Shown here: piece by piece, positions 7,882 to 13,694 of the stretch | Numbering within the stretch: the stretch's first letter is position 1 | Layout: each line of letters begins with the position of its first letter | IMG/VR virus record: IMGVR_UViG_3300044845_000220 | Span: 1-41,116 of that record | Direction: 5' to 3' (one strand) | Source of the DNA: a virus | DNA: 41,116 nt | Notes under the pieces: generated by a model | What the model saw: only the letters and a program-made list of their open reading frames with translations | What the model was told of the DNA's origin: nothing | Databases searched by the model: none | Position numbers and translations under genes: made by a program

Positions 7882-8153
7882 TTCATGGCCTCTTTGGGTG
7901 GTGCTTCACGCATGTTGATGTAGTTAAAGAAGTTGTCTGCTGCCAGCAGCAGCGTGGCGGCATCCATCTCGTTGCAGTTGACCGTGACCACGCTGGCGGT
8001 CTCGTCAGTTAAGTCGCCCAGCACAATGACAGCAGCGTGCTTGTCCTCAGCGTAGCACTGGAGCAGTGCGTACACCAGCGTTTTGAAGTGGTCCTTTTGG
8101 GCATCGGTCATAGATGCCACTCGGCGTTCTATGTCCTCTTGTGTTATTCGCAT
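7878..8153 (-). CDS. Hypothetical protein upstream of DNA polymerase (91 aa)
   Basis: ATG at 8153 follows AAAGGAACTGCT. The protein has two halves: a helical start (ITQEDIERRVASMTDAQKD) and a beta-like centre (AAVIVLGDL...ASVVTVNCNEMDAATLL). It overlaps the VRR-NUC stop by ten bases and the TTG start of the polymerase by four, so the three are made together. It may be a polymerase accessory protein, but no family was recognised. Confidence 0.7.
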   Translation of the reverse strand: MRITQEDIERRVASMTDAQKDHFKTLVYALLQCYAEDKHAAVIVLGDLTDETASVVTVNCNEMDAATLLLAADNFFNYINMREAPPKEAMN

Positions 8154-8443
8154 AGCAGTTCCTTTAAAGTTTGTTTTACCAATTCAATGTTCTCCTCGTT
8201 GATAACCAGTGCCGTCCCCCCGGCCTGCTGTATCTTGGCCAGCTCCATGTCTTGCAGCGCGGTGGTCTTGCCGTTGCCCGCCTTGCACTCGATGGCGATG
8301 AACGTGCCAAAGTAACAGCAGATGATGTCTGGTATGCCAGCCCTGCCCATGCCGTTTTGCACAGGCGAGAAGTGGTACACCGCGTTGTCATCGAGCAGTC
8401 GCTTGACTGCCTTCTTGACTTTGGCTTCGGGGGTCATGGCCAT
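8144..8443 (-). CDS. VRR-NUC domain nuclease (99 aa)
   Basis: The whole protein is one VRR-NUC (PD-(D/E)XK) domain: GMGRAGIPDIICCYFGTFIAIECKAG (31-56) holds Asp39, Glu52 and Lys54, followed by TTALQ with the conserved Gln64 and a final GTALVI strand. Stand-alone phage VRR-NUC proteins act on branched DNA, like Holliday junction or flap nucleases. ATG at 8443 is chosen because AAGGAAGCAAC precedes it. Its start lies within the upstream HTH gene (56-base overlap). It probably works with the polymerase and helicase in replication or resolution. Confidence 0.85.
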   Translation of the reverse strand: MAMTPEAKVKKAVKRLLDDNAVYHFSPVQNGMGRAGIPDIICCYFGTFIAIECKAGNGKTTALQDMELAKIQQAGGTALVINEENIELVKQTLKELLCE

Positions 8444-8609
8444 GTTGCTTCCTTCGTTTCTTGAAAAAGTATTTGATGGCCTGAAGGCTAACACCAAATC
8501 GCTCGGCAATCTCACGCATCGACACGCCCTGGCTGTGCAGCACCAGTGTTCGGCGCTCATCAATCAGTGTGGGCTTGCGCCCACTCCCCGGCCTTGCGCC
8601 GCCCTTCAT
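8388..8609 (-). CDS. Small HTH protein of resolvase/Hin type (73 aa)
   Basis: It begins with a basic GGARPGSGRKP stretch like an AT-hook or the start of small-terminase-like proteins. The HTH SMREIAERFGVSLQAIKYFF (30-49) resembles the Hin/resolvase DNA-binding fold. The basic tail overlaps the VRR-NUC start. The start at 8609 shares ATGA with the upstream gene. It could be a regulator or a DNA-targeting partner for the nuclease. The Gly-Ala-Arg-Pro-Gly-Ser-Gly-Arg-Lys start is common in phage DNA-binding proteins. Confidence 0.7.
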   Translation of the reverse strand: MKGGARPGSGRKPTLIDERRTLVLHSQGVSMREIAERFGVSLQAIKYFFKKRRKQHGHDPRSQSQEGSQATAR

Positions 8610-8827
8610 TGAATTCTCCCCCTCATGGCCTCGACCATAGACCTTTGCGTGTCCAGCAACTCCTCACGCTGTCGGCACACCTGCATGTACCTGTCGTACA
8701 AAGACTCAACCCCCCGTTGCAGTCTTTCCAATTCATCGGCAGCTTGCAAGATAACTTCTTTGGGGCAGTACTCGTGGTTTAAGCGCAGGTCTTCAATCAG
8801 CGCTTTTAATTCTTCATCTTTTGTCAT
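8606..8827 (-). CDS. Coiled-coil hypothetical protein (73 aa)
   Basis: Almost the whole chain is charged helix (ELKALIEDLRLN, then ADELERLQRGVESLYDRY), with a predicted coiled coil from about 28 to 65. There is no catalytic motif. It shares ATGA at both ends with its neighbours, the zinc-finger-like gene upstream and the HTH gene downstream. Function is unknown. Confidence 0.65.
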   Translation of the reverse strand: MTKDEELKALIEDLRLNHEYCPKEVILQAADELERLQRGVESLYDRYMQVCRQREELLDTQRSMVEAMRGRIQ

Positions 8828-9069
8828 GTGGCTTCCTTTGCTTTGCGTGCGTCAACGCAGGGCTTGCACACGTATTTGTGAAGCCCCATCTGTAGATTTA
8901 CGATGCACCCCTTTTCTGGCACGGACTGTTTCTGGCATTTCCAGCACATCTTTCCCCGGCTGTGCATCCAGGTGTTGGTCTCGCGTGTCAGCTTCGCAAC
9001 GTCACTGGCTTGCGCCAGCATATTGAAGGCGGTATTGCCCTTGCCTTTGTGGTCATCCCATTTGCTCAT
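8824..9069 (-). CDS. Zinc-finger-like small protein (81 aa)
   Basis: The C-terminal half carries CWKC, then C after about a dozen residues, then CKPC, a likely treble-clef or zinc-ribbon fold. The start at 9069 (MSKWDDHKGKGN) is chosen because GGGGGAAAGAC precedes it and it makes an ATGA overlap. A longer reading from 9096 would overlap further for no gain. It may bind nucleic acid or protein. The partner is unknown. Confidence 0.65.
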   Translation of the reverse strand: MSKWDDHKGKGNTAFNMLAQASDVAKLTRETNTWMHSRGKMCWKCQKQSVPEKGCIVNLQMGLHKYVCKPCVDARKAKEAT

Positions 9070-9821
9070 GTCTTTCCCCCAAACCCAAACGGGCATTTGC
9101 TTTCCTCGGACTCGCGCACCCTGCGGTAATCGCGGTAGCGGTTGACGTTACTCAGCTTCTCGCCTTGCATGTACTTGTTGTACTCCTCCCTCGTAACCAT
9201 GTGATGCCGCAGATCAATCGGGCGCTCGGTCAACGGCGTCAGGTGTACCAACGGCTGGCCAAACTTCAAGCGGTGCGTGGTCTTGGTTGCCCCCTTGATG
9301 AACAGCACGTTCACATTCATGGAGTACTGGTACTTGAACTCAGTCGTTCCTGGCAACAAGATGTAGCTGGACAGGCTTGGCATACTCCATGTCGGCTGCT
9401 CCCACTTGAAGTAAACATCCTCTTTACAGCTTGTGACCCAGGGGTTGTCGAACTTCATGTGGCAGTAGTGGGACTCGGGCGCAAACGAACCGCGCAGTAT
9501 CGCAGGGTGCTGGCTCATGGTGCTCGTGCTGTCAGAGAATTGACCTTGCCAGAATGGGTCACCAACAGCGCCCACTTCCAGCGTGTAGTCAGACCACAGC
9601 GGTTGAACGATGCCGTGCTTGTAGTGATCGACCAGACCCATGCACCGCTTCATGGTGGCAGTGGGAAACAGACTGTTCTGGATGGGTATCTCCAGCTTCA
9701 AATCCTTCCACCACTGCGGGTAGAAGTGGGCTGCTGCCTTGGGCTTGGCTGCATCGAACACCATCTGCCGACAGGTGAGCATGTCGATCACCAGCTTGCG
9801 TTTCTTGAATAGAAAAATCAC
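9066..9821 (-). CDS. Conserved-looking phage protein of unknown function (251 aa), GTG start
   Basis: GTG at 9821 is chosen because GAGAGG precedes it and it shares GTGA with the upstream stop. The first ATG in frame comes about 13 residues later. Segments FYPQWWKDL and DHYKHGIVQPLWSDYTLEV are distinctive, and the rest is beta-rich with a helical tail. Phage proteins with a similar P-x-W-W/Y-K start and a G-I/Y-x-x-P-L-W-x-D segment are common but have no known activity. It is the largest gene in the chain of small overlapping genes. Confidence 0.65.
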   Translation of the reverse strand: MIFLFKKRKLVIDMLTCRQMVFDAAKPKAAAHFYPQWWKDLKLEIPIQNSLFPTATMKRCMGLVDHYKHGIVQPLWSDYTLEVGAVGDPFWQGQFSDSTSTMSQHPAILRGSFAPESHYCHMKFDNPWVTSCKEDVYFKWEQPTWSMPSLSSYILLPGTTEFKYQYSMNVNVLFIKGATKTTHRLKFGQPLVHLTPLTERPIDLRHHMVTREEYNKYMQGEKLSNVNRYRDYRRVRESEESKCPFGFGGKT

Positions 9822-9970
9822 AGTACACCTCTCATTTCCCAACCTGCCAGGAAATAATTCCACCTGCCCTGCATGGCTGGATTGGTGTACTTGTCGCCTG
9901 TCATGTGTAAATCAGCATGGGTGTATCCCTTTGAGGACATCAGTGCTTGAAATACTTGTCTTGCTTTCAT
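9818..9970 (-). CDS. 50-residue hypothetical protein
   Basis: ATG at 9970 follows GAGGAGAAAAT, a strong ribosome site, and overlaps the previous stop by four bases. The frame ends in TGA that overlaps the GTG of the next gene. The protein (MKARQVFQALMSSKGYTHAD at the start, later RWNYFLAGWEMR) looks like a compact helical domain. It is too short for most gene callers, but both junctions support it. Function is unknown. Confidence 0.65.
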   Translation of the reverse strand: MKARQVFQALMSSKGYTHADLHMTGDKYTNPAMQGRWNYFLAGWEMRGVL

Positions 9971-10161
9971 ATTTTCTCCTCAATGTCTTTAACCAAAATG
10001 TCGAACCACTCATGTGTGGTCTTGGCCTTGCCCAGCCCCTCCATCGGGCTGATCGCAGGGCGCAGTTCCTTGATGAGTTGCAGGATTGTTTGAAGCCCGT
10101 CTTTAACCCCTCGGTCATAGCTTTCCATGAGTAGCTTGGTAAGTTCGTCTTTTGCGTTCAT
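9967..10161 (-). CDS. Small helical hypothetical protein (64 aa)
   Basis: It is made of two charged helices (MNAKDELTKLLMESYDRGVK; LQTILQLIKELR) and a short tail (THEWFDILVKDIEEKI). It overlaps both neighbours by ATGA. No domain was recognised. The repeated ATGA joints and similar composition to its neighbours suggest a set of small early proteins made by coupled translation. Confidence 0.65.
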   Translation of the reverse strand: MNAKDELTKLLMESYDRGVKDGLQTILQLIKELRPAISPMEGLGKAKTTHEWFDILVKDIEEKI

Positions 10162-10313
10162 TTATTGTTTTCCTTGAGTTGTTGCATCAATGCTTTTTCT
10201 TGCGCCGTCCAGACAAACGCATCCCCGTATTTTTCATTCCAGTTTTCTGGCGGTGACAAATACCAATCCCACCATGATTGGCAGGGGCGAGGTGCTGGTT
10301 TTTCATCGGTCAT
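10158..10313 (-). CDS. 51-residue hypothetical protein, Trp-rich
   Basis: ATG at 10313 follows GGAGAAGAACAC. The frame ends at 10158, overlapping the next ATG. The chain is rich in Trp and Pro (CQSWWDWYLSPPENWNEKYG) with a helical tail (WTAQEKALMQQLKENNK). It is below the usual length cut-off but is supported by its ribosome site and by 4-base overlaps at both ends. Function is unknown. Confidence 0.6.
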   Translation of the reverse strand: MTDEKPAPRPCQSWWDWYLSPPENWNEKYGDAFVWTAQEKALMQQLKENNK

Positions 10314-10465
10314 GTGTTCTTCTCCAAAACAATGTTTTCAAGTTTTTTTACCGCCACACAAAGGTCATCGTGCAAATAGTCGGGGAGCATGGTTTTTGTA
10401 CTGAATGCCCATGACTCCAATGCCGACAACAGTTTGATTATGGCGAGTGCTTCTTCTTTGCTCAT
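10310..10465 (-). CDS. 51-residue helical hypothetical protein
   Basis: It begins MSKEEALAIIKLLSALESWA and reads as two helices separated by a Pro-Asp turn. ATG at 10465 shares ATGA with the upstream gene, and its stop shares ATGA with the next. The upstream sequence CTGGAGAAAGAAGC supplies a ribosome site. It is too short for most gene callers. Function is unknown. Confidence 0.6.
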   Translation of the reverse strand: MSKEEALAIIKLLSALESWAFSTKTMLPDYLHDDLCVAVKKLENIVLEKNT

Positions 10466-10677
10466 GCTTCTTTCTCCAGTGGTACATCACGCCATTCGCC
10501 ACGATTGGGTGATGGCAAAGTGTTTCCGTCTTTGTCGGTAACATGAATTGCCAGCTTTATATTTCCGACTTCCCACCATTGCTGGAGGATGCGGACTTTG
10601 TGCGGCTCACGAAAATGCTCACCGTTGCGTGAATAACTGTCGCGCTCAACAAAGCGCAGTCGTGGTGTTGGGGTCAT
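10462..10677 (-). CDS. Small hypothetical protein (71 aa)
   Basis: The start MTPTPRLRFVERDSY at 10677 is chosen because it shares ATGA with the upstream stop; an upstream start at 10719 would overlap that gene by 46 bases. The middle, KVRILQQWWEV, continues into strands ending in EWRDVPLEKEA. This short all-beta type with an ILQQWWE core is frequent among phage small proteins and has no known role. Confidence 0.6.
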   Translation of the reverse strand: MTPTPRLRFVERDSYSRNGEHFREPHKVRILQQWWEVGNIKLAIHVTDKDGNTLPSPNRGEWRDVPLEKEA

Positions 10678-10877
10678 GCGTTTTTCTCCAATTCCCACAA
10701 TGGGATTCTTGCTTGGCACTCATCGGTGATAAGCCTTGCCAATTCCAATAAGTTGTGTTCATTGTTGAGATCGGGCCGAGTTGTTTCGTCTGAGCGCTCT
10801 GATATATACCCTCGAATGACTTCCACCAGTCTGTGGTCTGGCACAAGAGGAACATAGTTTTTCACGGGCGGTGTCAT
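10674..10877 (-). CDS. Small hypothetical protein (67 aa)
   Basis: The chain (MTPPVKNYVPLVPDHRLVE, then a helical DLNNEHNLLELARLITDECQ) is acidic and helical at its end. It overlaps both neighbours by four bases. No domain was recognised. Together with the flanking genes it forms part of the chain of overlapping small genes. Confidence 0.6.
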   Translation of the reverse strand: MTPPVKNYVPLVPDHRLVEVIRGYISERSDETTRPDLNNEHNLLELARLITDECQARIPLWELEKNA

Positions 10878-11098
10878 TCAGCCACCTCATAAGTCATCTC
10901 AAAAATGTCGGGCTTGCAAGGGTAGTGTTCGCCCTTCACGCCAGTGATGATCCAGTCGCCGGGGGTGACTGTGTGAAGACCTTCAAGCGTTTCGATAAGC
11001 GGAAGAATTCCAAGCCTCCCCATAAAGACCGCAGGGTGGTCGCCCATCTTGAACCACTGGGTGGCCTCAATGACCACTGGTTTCTTTCTGTATTTCAT
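10874..11098 (-). CDS. Conserved phage protein with GDWII...PCKPDIFE motif (74 aa)
   Basis: It starts MKYRKKPVVIEATQWF and ends TPGDWIITGVKGEHYPCKPD followed by IFEMTYE. This small beta-rich domain recurs widely in phages and prophages of many hosts, usually as a free-standing protein of unknown activity. Cys61 in the PCKPD motif is the one conserved reactive residue. Both junctions are ATGA overlaps. Confidence 0.75.
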   Translation of the reverse strand: MKYRKKPVVIEATQWFKMGDHPAVFMGRLGILPLIETLEGLHTVTPGDWIITGVKGEHYPCKPDIFEMTYEVAE

Positions 11099-11337
11099 GC
11101 TTCCCTCGCTTTCAGCATTGCGTCTGCTTGTTTGTATGCGGCGTGGGCCGTTTCTTCAAAGTCCATGTCCTGCCGCCAGTCAGGGTCTGACAGCAGTCCT
11201 TGCATCGCCTTTGCCGCAAAGTAATCGCGCAGGGTCATGCCGTTTTGGTCAATCTCATATTCTTTGGCAATGTCTGAATGTTCAGACTTTATGAGCAGTG
11301 CTTTTTGTTTGCCTGGAAATGCTGGTGGGTTGTTCAT
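11095..11337 (-). CDS. Conserved phage protein with GMTLRDYFAAKAMQG motif (80 aa)
   Basis: The central GMTLRDYFAAKAMQGLL and the ending AAYKQADAMLKARE are hallmarks of a small phage and prophage family whose function is unknown. The start contains NNPPAFP, also usual in that family. It overlaps both neighbours by ATGA. Confidence 0.75.
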   Translation of the reverse strand: MNNPPAFPGKQKALLIKSEHSDIAKEYEIDQNGMTLRDYFAAKAMQGLLSDPDWRQDMDFEETAHAAYKQADAMLKAREA

Positions 11338-11585
11338 TTCTTCATGCTCCTAACAAATGTTGCGAACGACTGCACTGTGTCACGACCGAACGGCCCTGTG
11401 AATTTTGTTTCCAGATGCTGTGCTACCTCTTCGATGGTGTCGTTGCGGTGCAGGTGTACAAACTCTGCGGGGTGTGAGTGGACATCCATGTGTGCGATCT
11501 GCTTCTTGCGCCAGCCGCTGGTGTGTTCCCATTGGCCCTGCTTCAAGGCCAACTTCTCAAATGCTTCGTCTTCTGGGTCTTTCAT
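11334..11585 (-). CDS. Small hypothetical protein, His-rich (83 aa)
   Basis: The chain has HMDVHSHPAEFVHLHRND in the middle, with several His that could bind metal, then a helical C-terminus ending FVRSMKK. No enzyme family was recognised, and His spacing alone does not define one. ATG at 11585 follows GGGAGCAGAA and overlaps the membrane protein stop by four bases. Confidence 0.6.
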   Translation of the reverse strand: MKDPEDEAFEKLALKQGQWEHTSGWRKKQIAHMDVHSHPAEFVHLHRNDTIEEVAQHLETKFTGPFGRDTVQSFATFVRSMKK

Positions 11586-11911
11586 TTCTGCTCCCGCCTG
11601 TGTTGGTCAATCAACTCCATGATCTTGGTGGTCGTTGCGTAATGCTCTGCCTCCGTCATAATTCCAGTGCTACCAATGCCCAGCTTATCTCGGCATGACC
11701 GCATGAATGCGGTGTCTATGTCAGCGTTGCTCATCATTCTCATCATCCGGTAAACGCTATATATAACCATAGCAATGCCAACAAGCCAAGCAAATCCCTC
11801 CAACGCCTTGAACCCGTAGTGCAACCAAACCCATGTTGTGCCCATGTCTTTAGCCAACCCCGTGGTGGTGTTGATCGTCTCCAAAATCATCTTCAATTCT
11901 TCAATGTTCAT
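11582..11911 (-). CDS. Single-pass membrane protein (109 aa)
   Basis: The start at 11911 (MNIEELKMILETI) is chosen because AAGGAGAGAAC precedes it and it shares ATGA with the upstream stop. One hydrophobic helix lies at about 41-62 (FKALEGFAWLVGIAMVIYSV), followed by a basic RMMRMM stretch and a soluble helical tail of about 45 residues. By the positive-inside rule the tail is cytoplasmic. It belongs to a cluster of four small membrane proteins. A role in host takeover or superinfection exclusion is a guess. Confidence 0.65.
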   Translation of the reverse strand: MNIEELKMILETINTTTGLAKDMGTTWVWLHYGFKALEGFAWLVGIAMVIYSVYRMMRMMSNADIDTAFMRSCRDKLGIGSTGIMTEAEHYATTTKIMELIDQHRREQK

Positions 11912-12075
11912 GTTCTCTCCTTGGGTGAACCCCATTCATCCACATCACCCCATGACGCAAACAGCGCATGGGTTTTCCTGTCCACTGCGGGATACCAAAA
12001 GCGCACACCGCTGGCAGTCACAACAAACCGAATCAGATCGCCGTAGTCGTCGGTGGTGAACCATATCTTTCTCAT
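11908..12075 (-). CDS. 55-residue hypothetical protein
   Basis: ATG at 12075 follows AAAGGGGGGATAG. The chain (MRKIWFTTDDYGDLIRFVVT; RFWYPAVDRKTHALFASWGD) looks like a small beta-sheet protein. It overlaps the membrane protein genes on both sides by ATGA. It is too short for most gene callers but is supported by both joints. Function is unknown. Confidence 0.6.
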   Translation of the reverse strand: MRKIWFTTDDYGDLIRFVVTASGVRFWYPAVDRKTHALFASWGDVDEWGSPKERT

Positions 12076-12194
12076 CTATCCCCCCTTTCGTTCTCATCCA
12101 TCCAGAACCACAGGTGCATCAGTGCTACCAGCACAAGGCCAGCAACCACCACACCTATGAACCCCAAGATAATTGTTGTTGCGATTGTTTCCAT
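12072..12194 (-). CDS. 40-residue single-pass membrane protein
   Basis: ATG at 12194 directly follows the TGA of the winged-helix gene, so translation can re-initiate. Residues 3-30 form one hydrophobic helix (IATTIILGFIGVVVAGLVLV) ending in LWFW. A charged tail, MDENERGDR, follows. It could be a small holin or spanin-like protein, or an early membrane protein. With no lysis gene nearby the second is preferred. Confidence 0.6.
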   Translation of the reverse strand: METIATTIILGFIGVVVAGLVLVALMHLWFWMDENERGDR

Positions 12195-12836
12195 TCAACC
12201 CCCGAACAGTTTGTGCAACTCGGCGTACATATAGCGGGCGTCCCCCACATCCAGGCCACGCAACAGGCACAGCGCATCGTACACAGCACGCGCTTCAAGC
12301 ACAGGCTTGGCCAGCACCCTATCCAGCGCTTCTCGGCCCTTGTCTATATCCTGGGTAGGCTCGGGAGCCAGCGCGGCGATGCCTTGCGCCTTGGGCTTTG
12401 TGGCTTTGGGCTTGTCGCGGGCTATGCCCAGCTTCTTGTTCATCTCTTTTCTCTTGGTTCCGCTGACCAAGGGCTTGTAGTAAACGCGTTTTGCTTCGAG
12501 GTTGCCCACCTCGTTGGTGCTCACCATTTTGTTGCGAACCATTTGCGAGACGAGGGAGCCTATTGAAGCCTCTTTAAAACCCGCCTCGATAAACACCTTT
12601 CGTATATCGGCGCGTAAGCAGCCAGGGTTGTCTCTGATGTAGACGAAGATGTCTTTGGATAGGTTGCCCGTGAGGGTGAGTTTGCTGTTGCCGTTGATTT
12701 TTGTTTGCACGATTGGTGTCTGTTCCTGTGGTTGTGCTTGCATAGTCTGCTGCTCCTCTTCTTCCCATTCGTTGATGGTGGTTGATAAAACTTGGTTCTT
12801 GATTGCGGTGGTCAATGCGGTTTGAAGGTCTGGCAT
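12195..12836 (-). CDS. Winged-helix DNA-binding protein (213 aa)
   Basis: The centre (about 65-125) reads as a winged helix: DIFVYIRDNPGCLRADIRKV, then a recognition-helix-like SIGSLVSQMVRNKMV, and a wing ending RVYYKPL. This is the MarR/RPA32-like layout with Ser/Gln-rich recognition. Regions before and after are low-complexity and basic (KPKATKPKAQG), with a helical C-terminus. The start at 12836 follows AAGGATTAAAA, two bases after the membrane protein stop. A transcription or replication regulator is likely. It is the second gene after the promoter at 13.1 kb. Confidence 0.65.
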   Translation of the reverse strand: MPDLQTALTTAIKNQVLSTTINEWEEEEQQTMQAQPQEQTPIVQTKINGNSKLTLTGNLSKDIFVYIRDNPGCLRADIRKVFIEAGFKEASIGSLVSQMVRNKMVSTNEVGNLEAKRVYYKPLVSGTKRKEMNKKLGIARDKPKATKPKAQGIAALAPEPTQDIDKGREALDRVLAKPVLEARAVYDALCLLRGLDVGDARYMYAELHKLFGG

Positions 12837-12838
12837 TT

Positions 12839-13057
12839 TTAATCCTTGGCTAGCAGAAAAAAGATGGCGGAAACAAGAGTGAATACGACGGCGGCGTAGA
12901 TGATTGCGCCTTCGATTAAGACGCACCAATCAGGGCGTATGCCAAGCAGTGCCGCTTGTATGCGCTCCTCGTCTTGCGTCATGGTGTTGGGCCTGCCCTT
13001 GTACAGCAGACCGATCTTTACTTTGCCCGTGTCGTAGGGCGGTGTGTGGTAGTGCAT
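12839..13057 (-). CDS. C-terminal membrane-anchored protein (72 aa)
   Basis: This is the first gene after the promoter at 13079-13107. It has GGAGAAGCACAA before its ATG. The N-terminal 45 residues are soluble (YDTGKVKIGLLYKGRPNTMT), and residues about 46-70 are a single hydrophobic helix (IEGAIIYAAVVFTLVSAIFF) near the end. This is tail-anchored topology. Function is unknown. The position suggests early expression. Confidence 0.65.
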   Translation of the reverse strand: MHYHTPPYDTGKVKIGLLYKGRPNTMTQDEERIQAALLGIRPDWCVLIEGAIIYAAVVFTLVSAIFFLLAKD

Positions 13058-13078
13058 TTGTGCTTCTCCGTTTTTGAA

Positions 13079-13107
13079 AATGTACCTCGCAAATAAACTT
13101 CTGTCAA
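13079..13107 (-). promoter_or_regulatory. Sigma70-like promoter, minus strand
   Basis: On the minus strand a perfect -35 TTGACA (13102-13107) is followed by 17 bases and then TACATT (13079-13084, four of six -10 bases). Transcription would begin near 13072, 15 bases before the ATG at 13057, and run into the 12.8 to 1 kb gene block. The operator-like motif overlaps the -35 box. Confidence 0.6.
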
Positions 13108-13117
13108 GTGTTGGACA
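13102..13117 (-). promoter_or_regulatory. Operator-like motif, site B (TGTCAAGTGTTGGACA)
   Basis: The motif covers the -35 element and the bases just upstream of the 13.1 kb promoter. It matches sites A (2913) and C (20849, opposite orientation) at 12 of 16 positions shared by all three. A protein bound here would be placed to control the promoter. Confidence 0.5.
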
Positions 13118-13129
13118 AGTTAGTGGTTG

Positions 13130-13225
13130 CTACGCCCTCCATATAAATAAATCCAAGGCCAGCACAATCAGTGCGACCAGAACAACAACGCGCTGAATGC
13201 GCTCGGACATGGTGTAGTTATTCAT
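13130..13225 (-). CDS. 31-residue membrane peptide
   Basis: ATG at 13225 follows CTGGAGAAGTCTG, a strong ribosome site, and overlaps the end of the previous gene by eight bases. Residues 11-29 form one hydrophobic helix (QRVVVLVALIVLALDLFIW) between short charged ends. It is very short but has a good start, a good stop and a plausible membrane peptide. It lies just upstream of the 13.1 kb promoter. Confidence 0.55.
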   Translation of the reverse strand: MNNYTMSERIQRVVVLVALIVLALDLFIWRA

Positions 13226-13502
13226 CAGACTTCTCCAGTTGTGCATCGTCAATCATGTGCTTGGCGATCTCGTACCAGTTCACATCCGACAGAAATGCCA
13301 ACGCGTAGTCCACAGCAATATTGCCTTCGCCCCCGCCTGCTTCATAGATGTGCCCCTCCACATAATCTTGCAGCACATGGCGCAGTTGTTCAACAGGCAA
13401 GGATAGGTCGAACAGTTCGGCTTTGTCCGCGTCATCGAGTATCTCCAGGTTCACACGCCATGTGGCGTAGTTCGTCCAGCCGTTGTAGGTCTTGTCAGTC
13501 AT
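13218..13502 (-). CDS. Conserved phage protein with NGWTNYATWRVNLE motif (94 aa)
   Basis: The N-terminal YNGWTNYATWRVNLEIL is the recurring signature of a widespread small phage and prophage family of unknown function. Strongly acidic helices follow, with a C-terminus of DDAQLEKSDE. It overlaps the 47-residue gene upstream by eight bases and the membrane peptide downstream by eight. Proteins of this type are often encoded in early regions. Confidence 0.75.
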   Translation of the reverse strand: MTDKTYNGWTNYATWRVNLEILDDADKAELFDLSLPVEQLRHVLQDYVEGHIYEAGGGEGNIAVDYALAFLSDVNWYEIAKHMIDDAQLEKSDE

Positions 13503-13638
13503 CTTTCATCTCCTCTAGTAAAGCCGCCTGATCTTCGGGATAAAGATCATCGAACGGCACGAAATGGTTCTCTTGGCAACAAGAGTAGCTGTCCCCTTTG
13601 GGGGTCACGCAGTAAACGCAATAAAGTTCTTCAAACAT
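13495..13638 (-). CDS. 47-residue Cys-rich protein
   Basis: ATG at 13638 follows AAAAGGAACATTC. Cysteines 7, 10, 20 and 21 with His25 (CVYC...SCCQENH) could hold one zinc ion. An acidic helical tail follows. It lies directly after the terminator hairpin, so it depends on read-through or on a promoter not seen here. Function is unknown. Confidence 0.55.
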   Translation of the reverse strand: MFEELYCVYCVTPKGDSYSCCQENHFVPFDDLYPEDQAALLEEMKDD

Positions 13639-13651
13639 GAATGTTCCTTTT

Positions 13652-13681
13652 GATTAAAAGCCCCCAGGGAATTCCCTGGGG
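13652..13681 (-). terminator. Rho-independent terminator after the GATase gene
   Basis: A perfect 20-base palindrome, CCCCAGGGAATTCCCTGGGG (13662-13681), is followed on the minus strand by GGCTTTTAATCA. The stem lies 13 bases after the stop at 13695, which is the usual place. The T-run is short and interrupted, so some read-through to the 13.5 kb genes is possible. This ends the amidoligase/GATase transcript. Confidence 0.75.
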
Positions 13682-13694
13682 ACATTGACACCCG

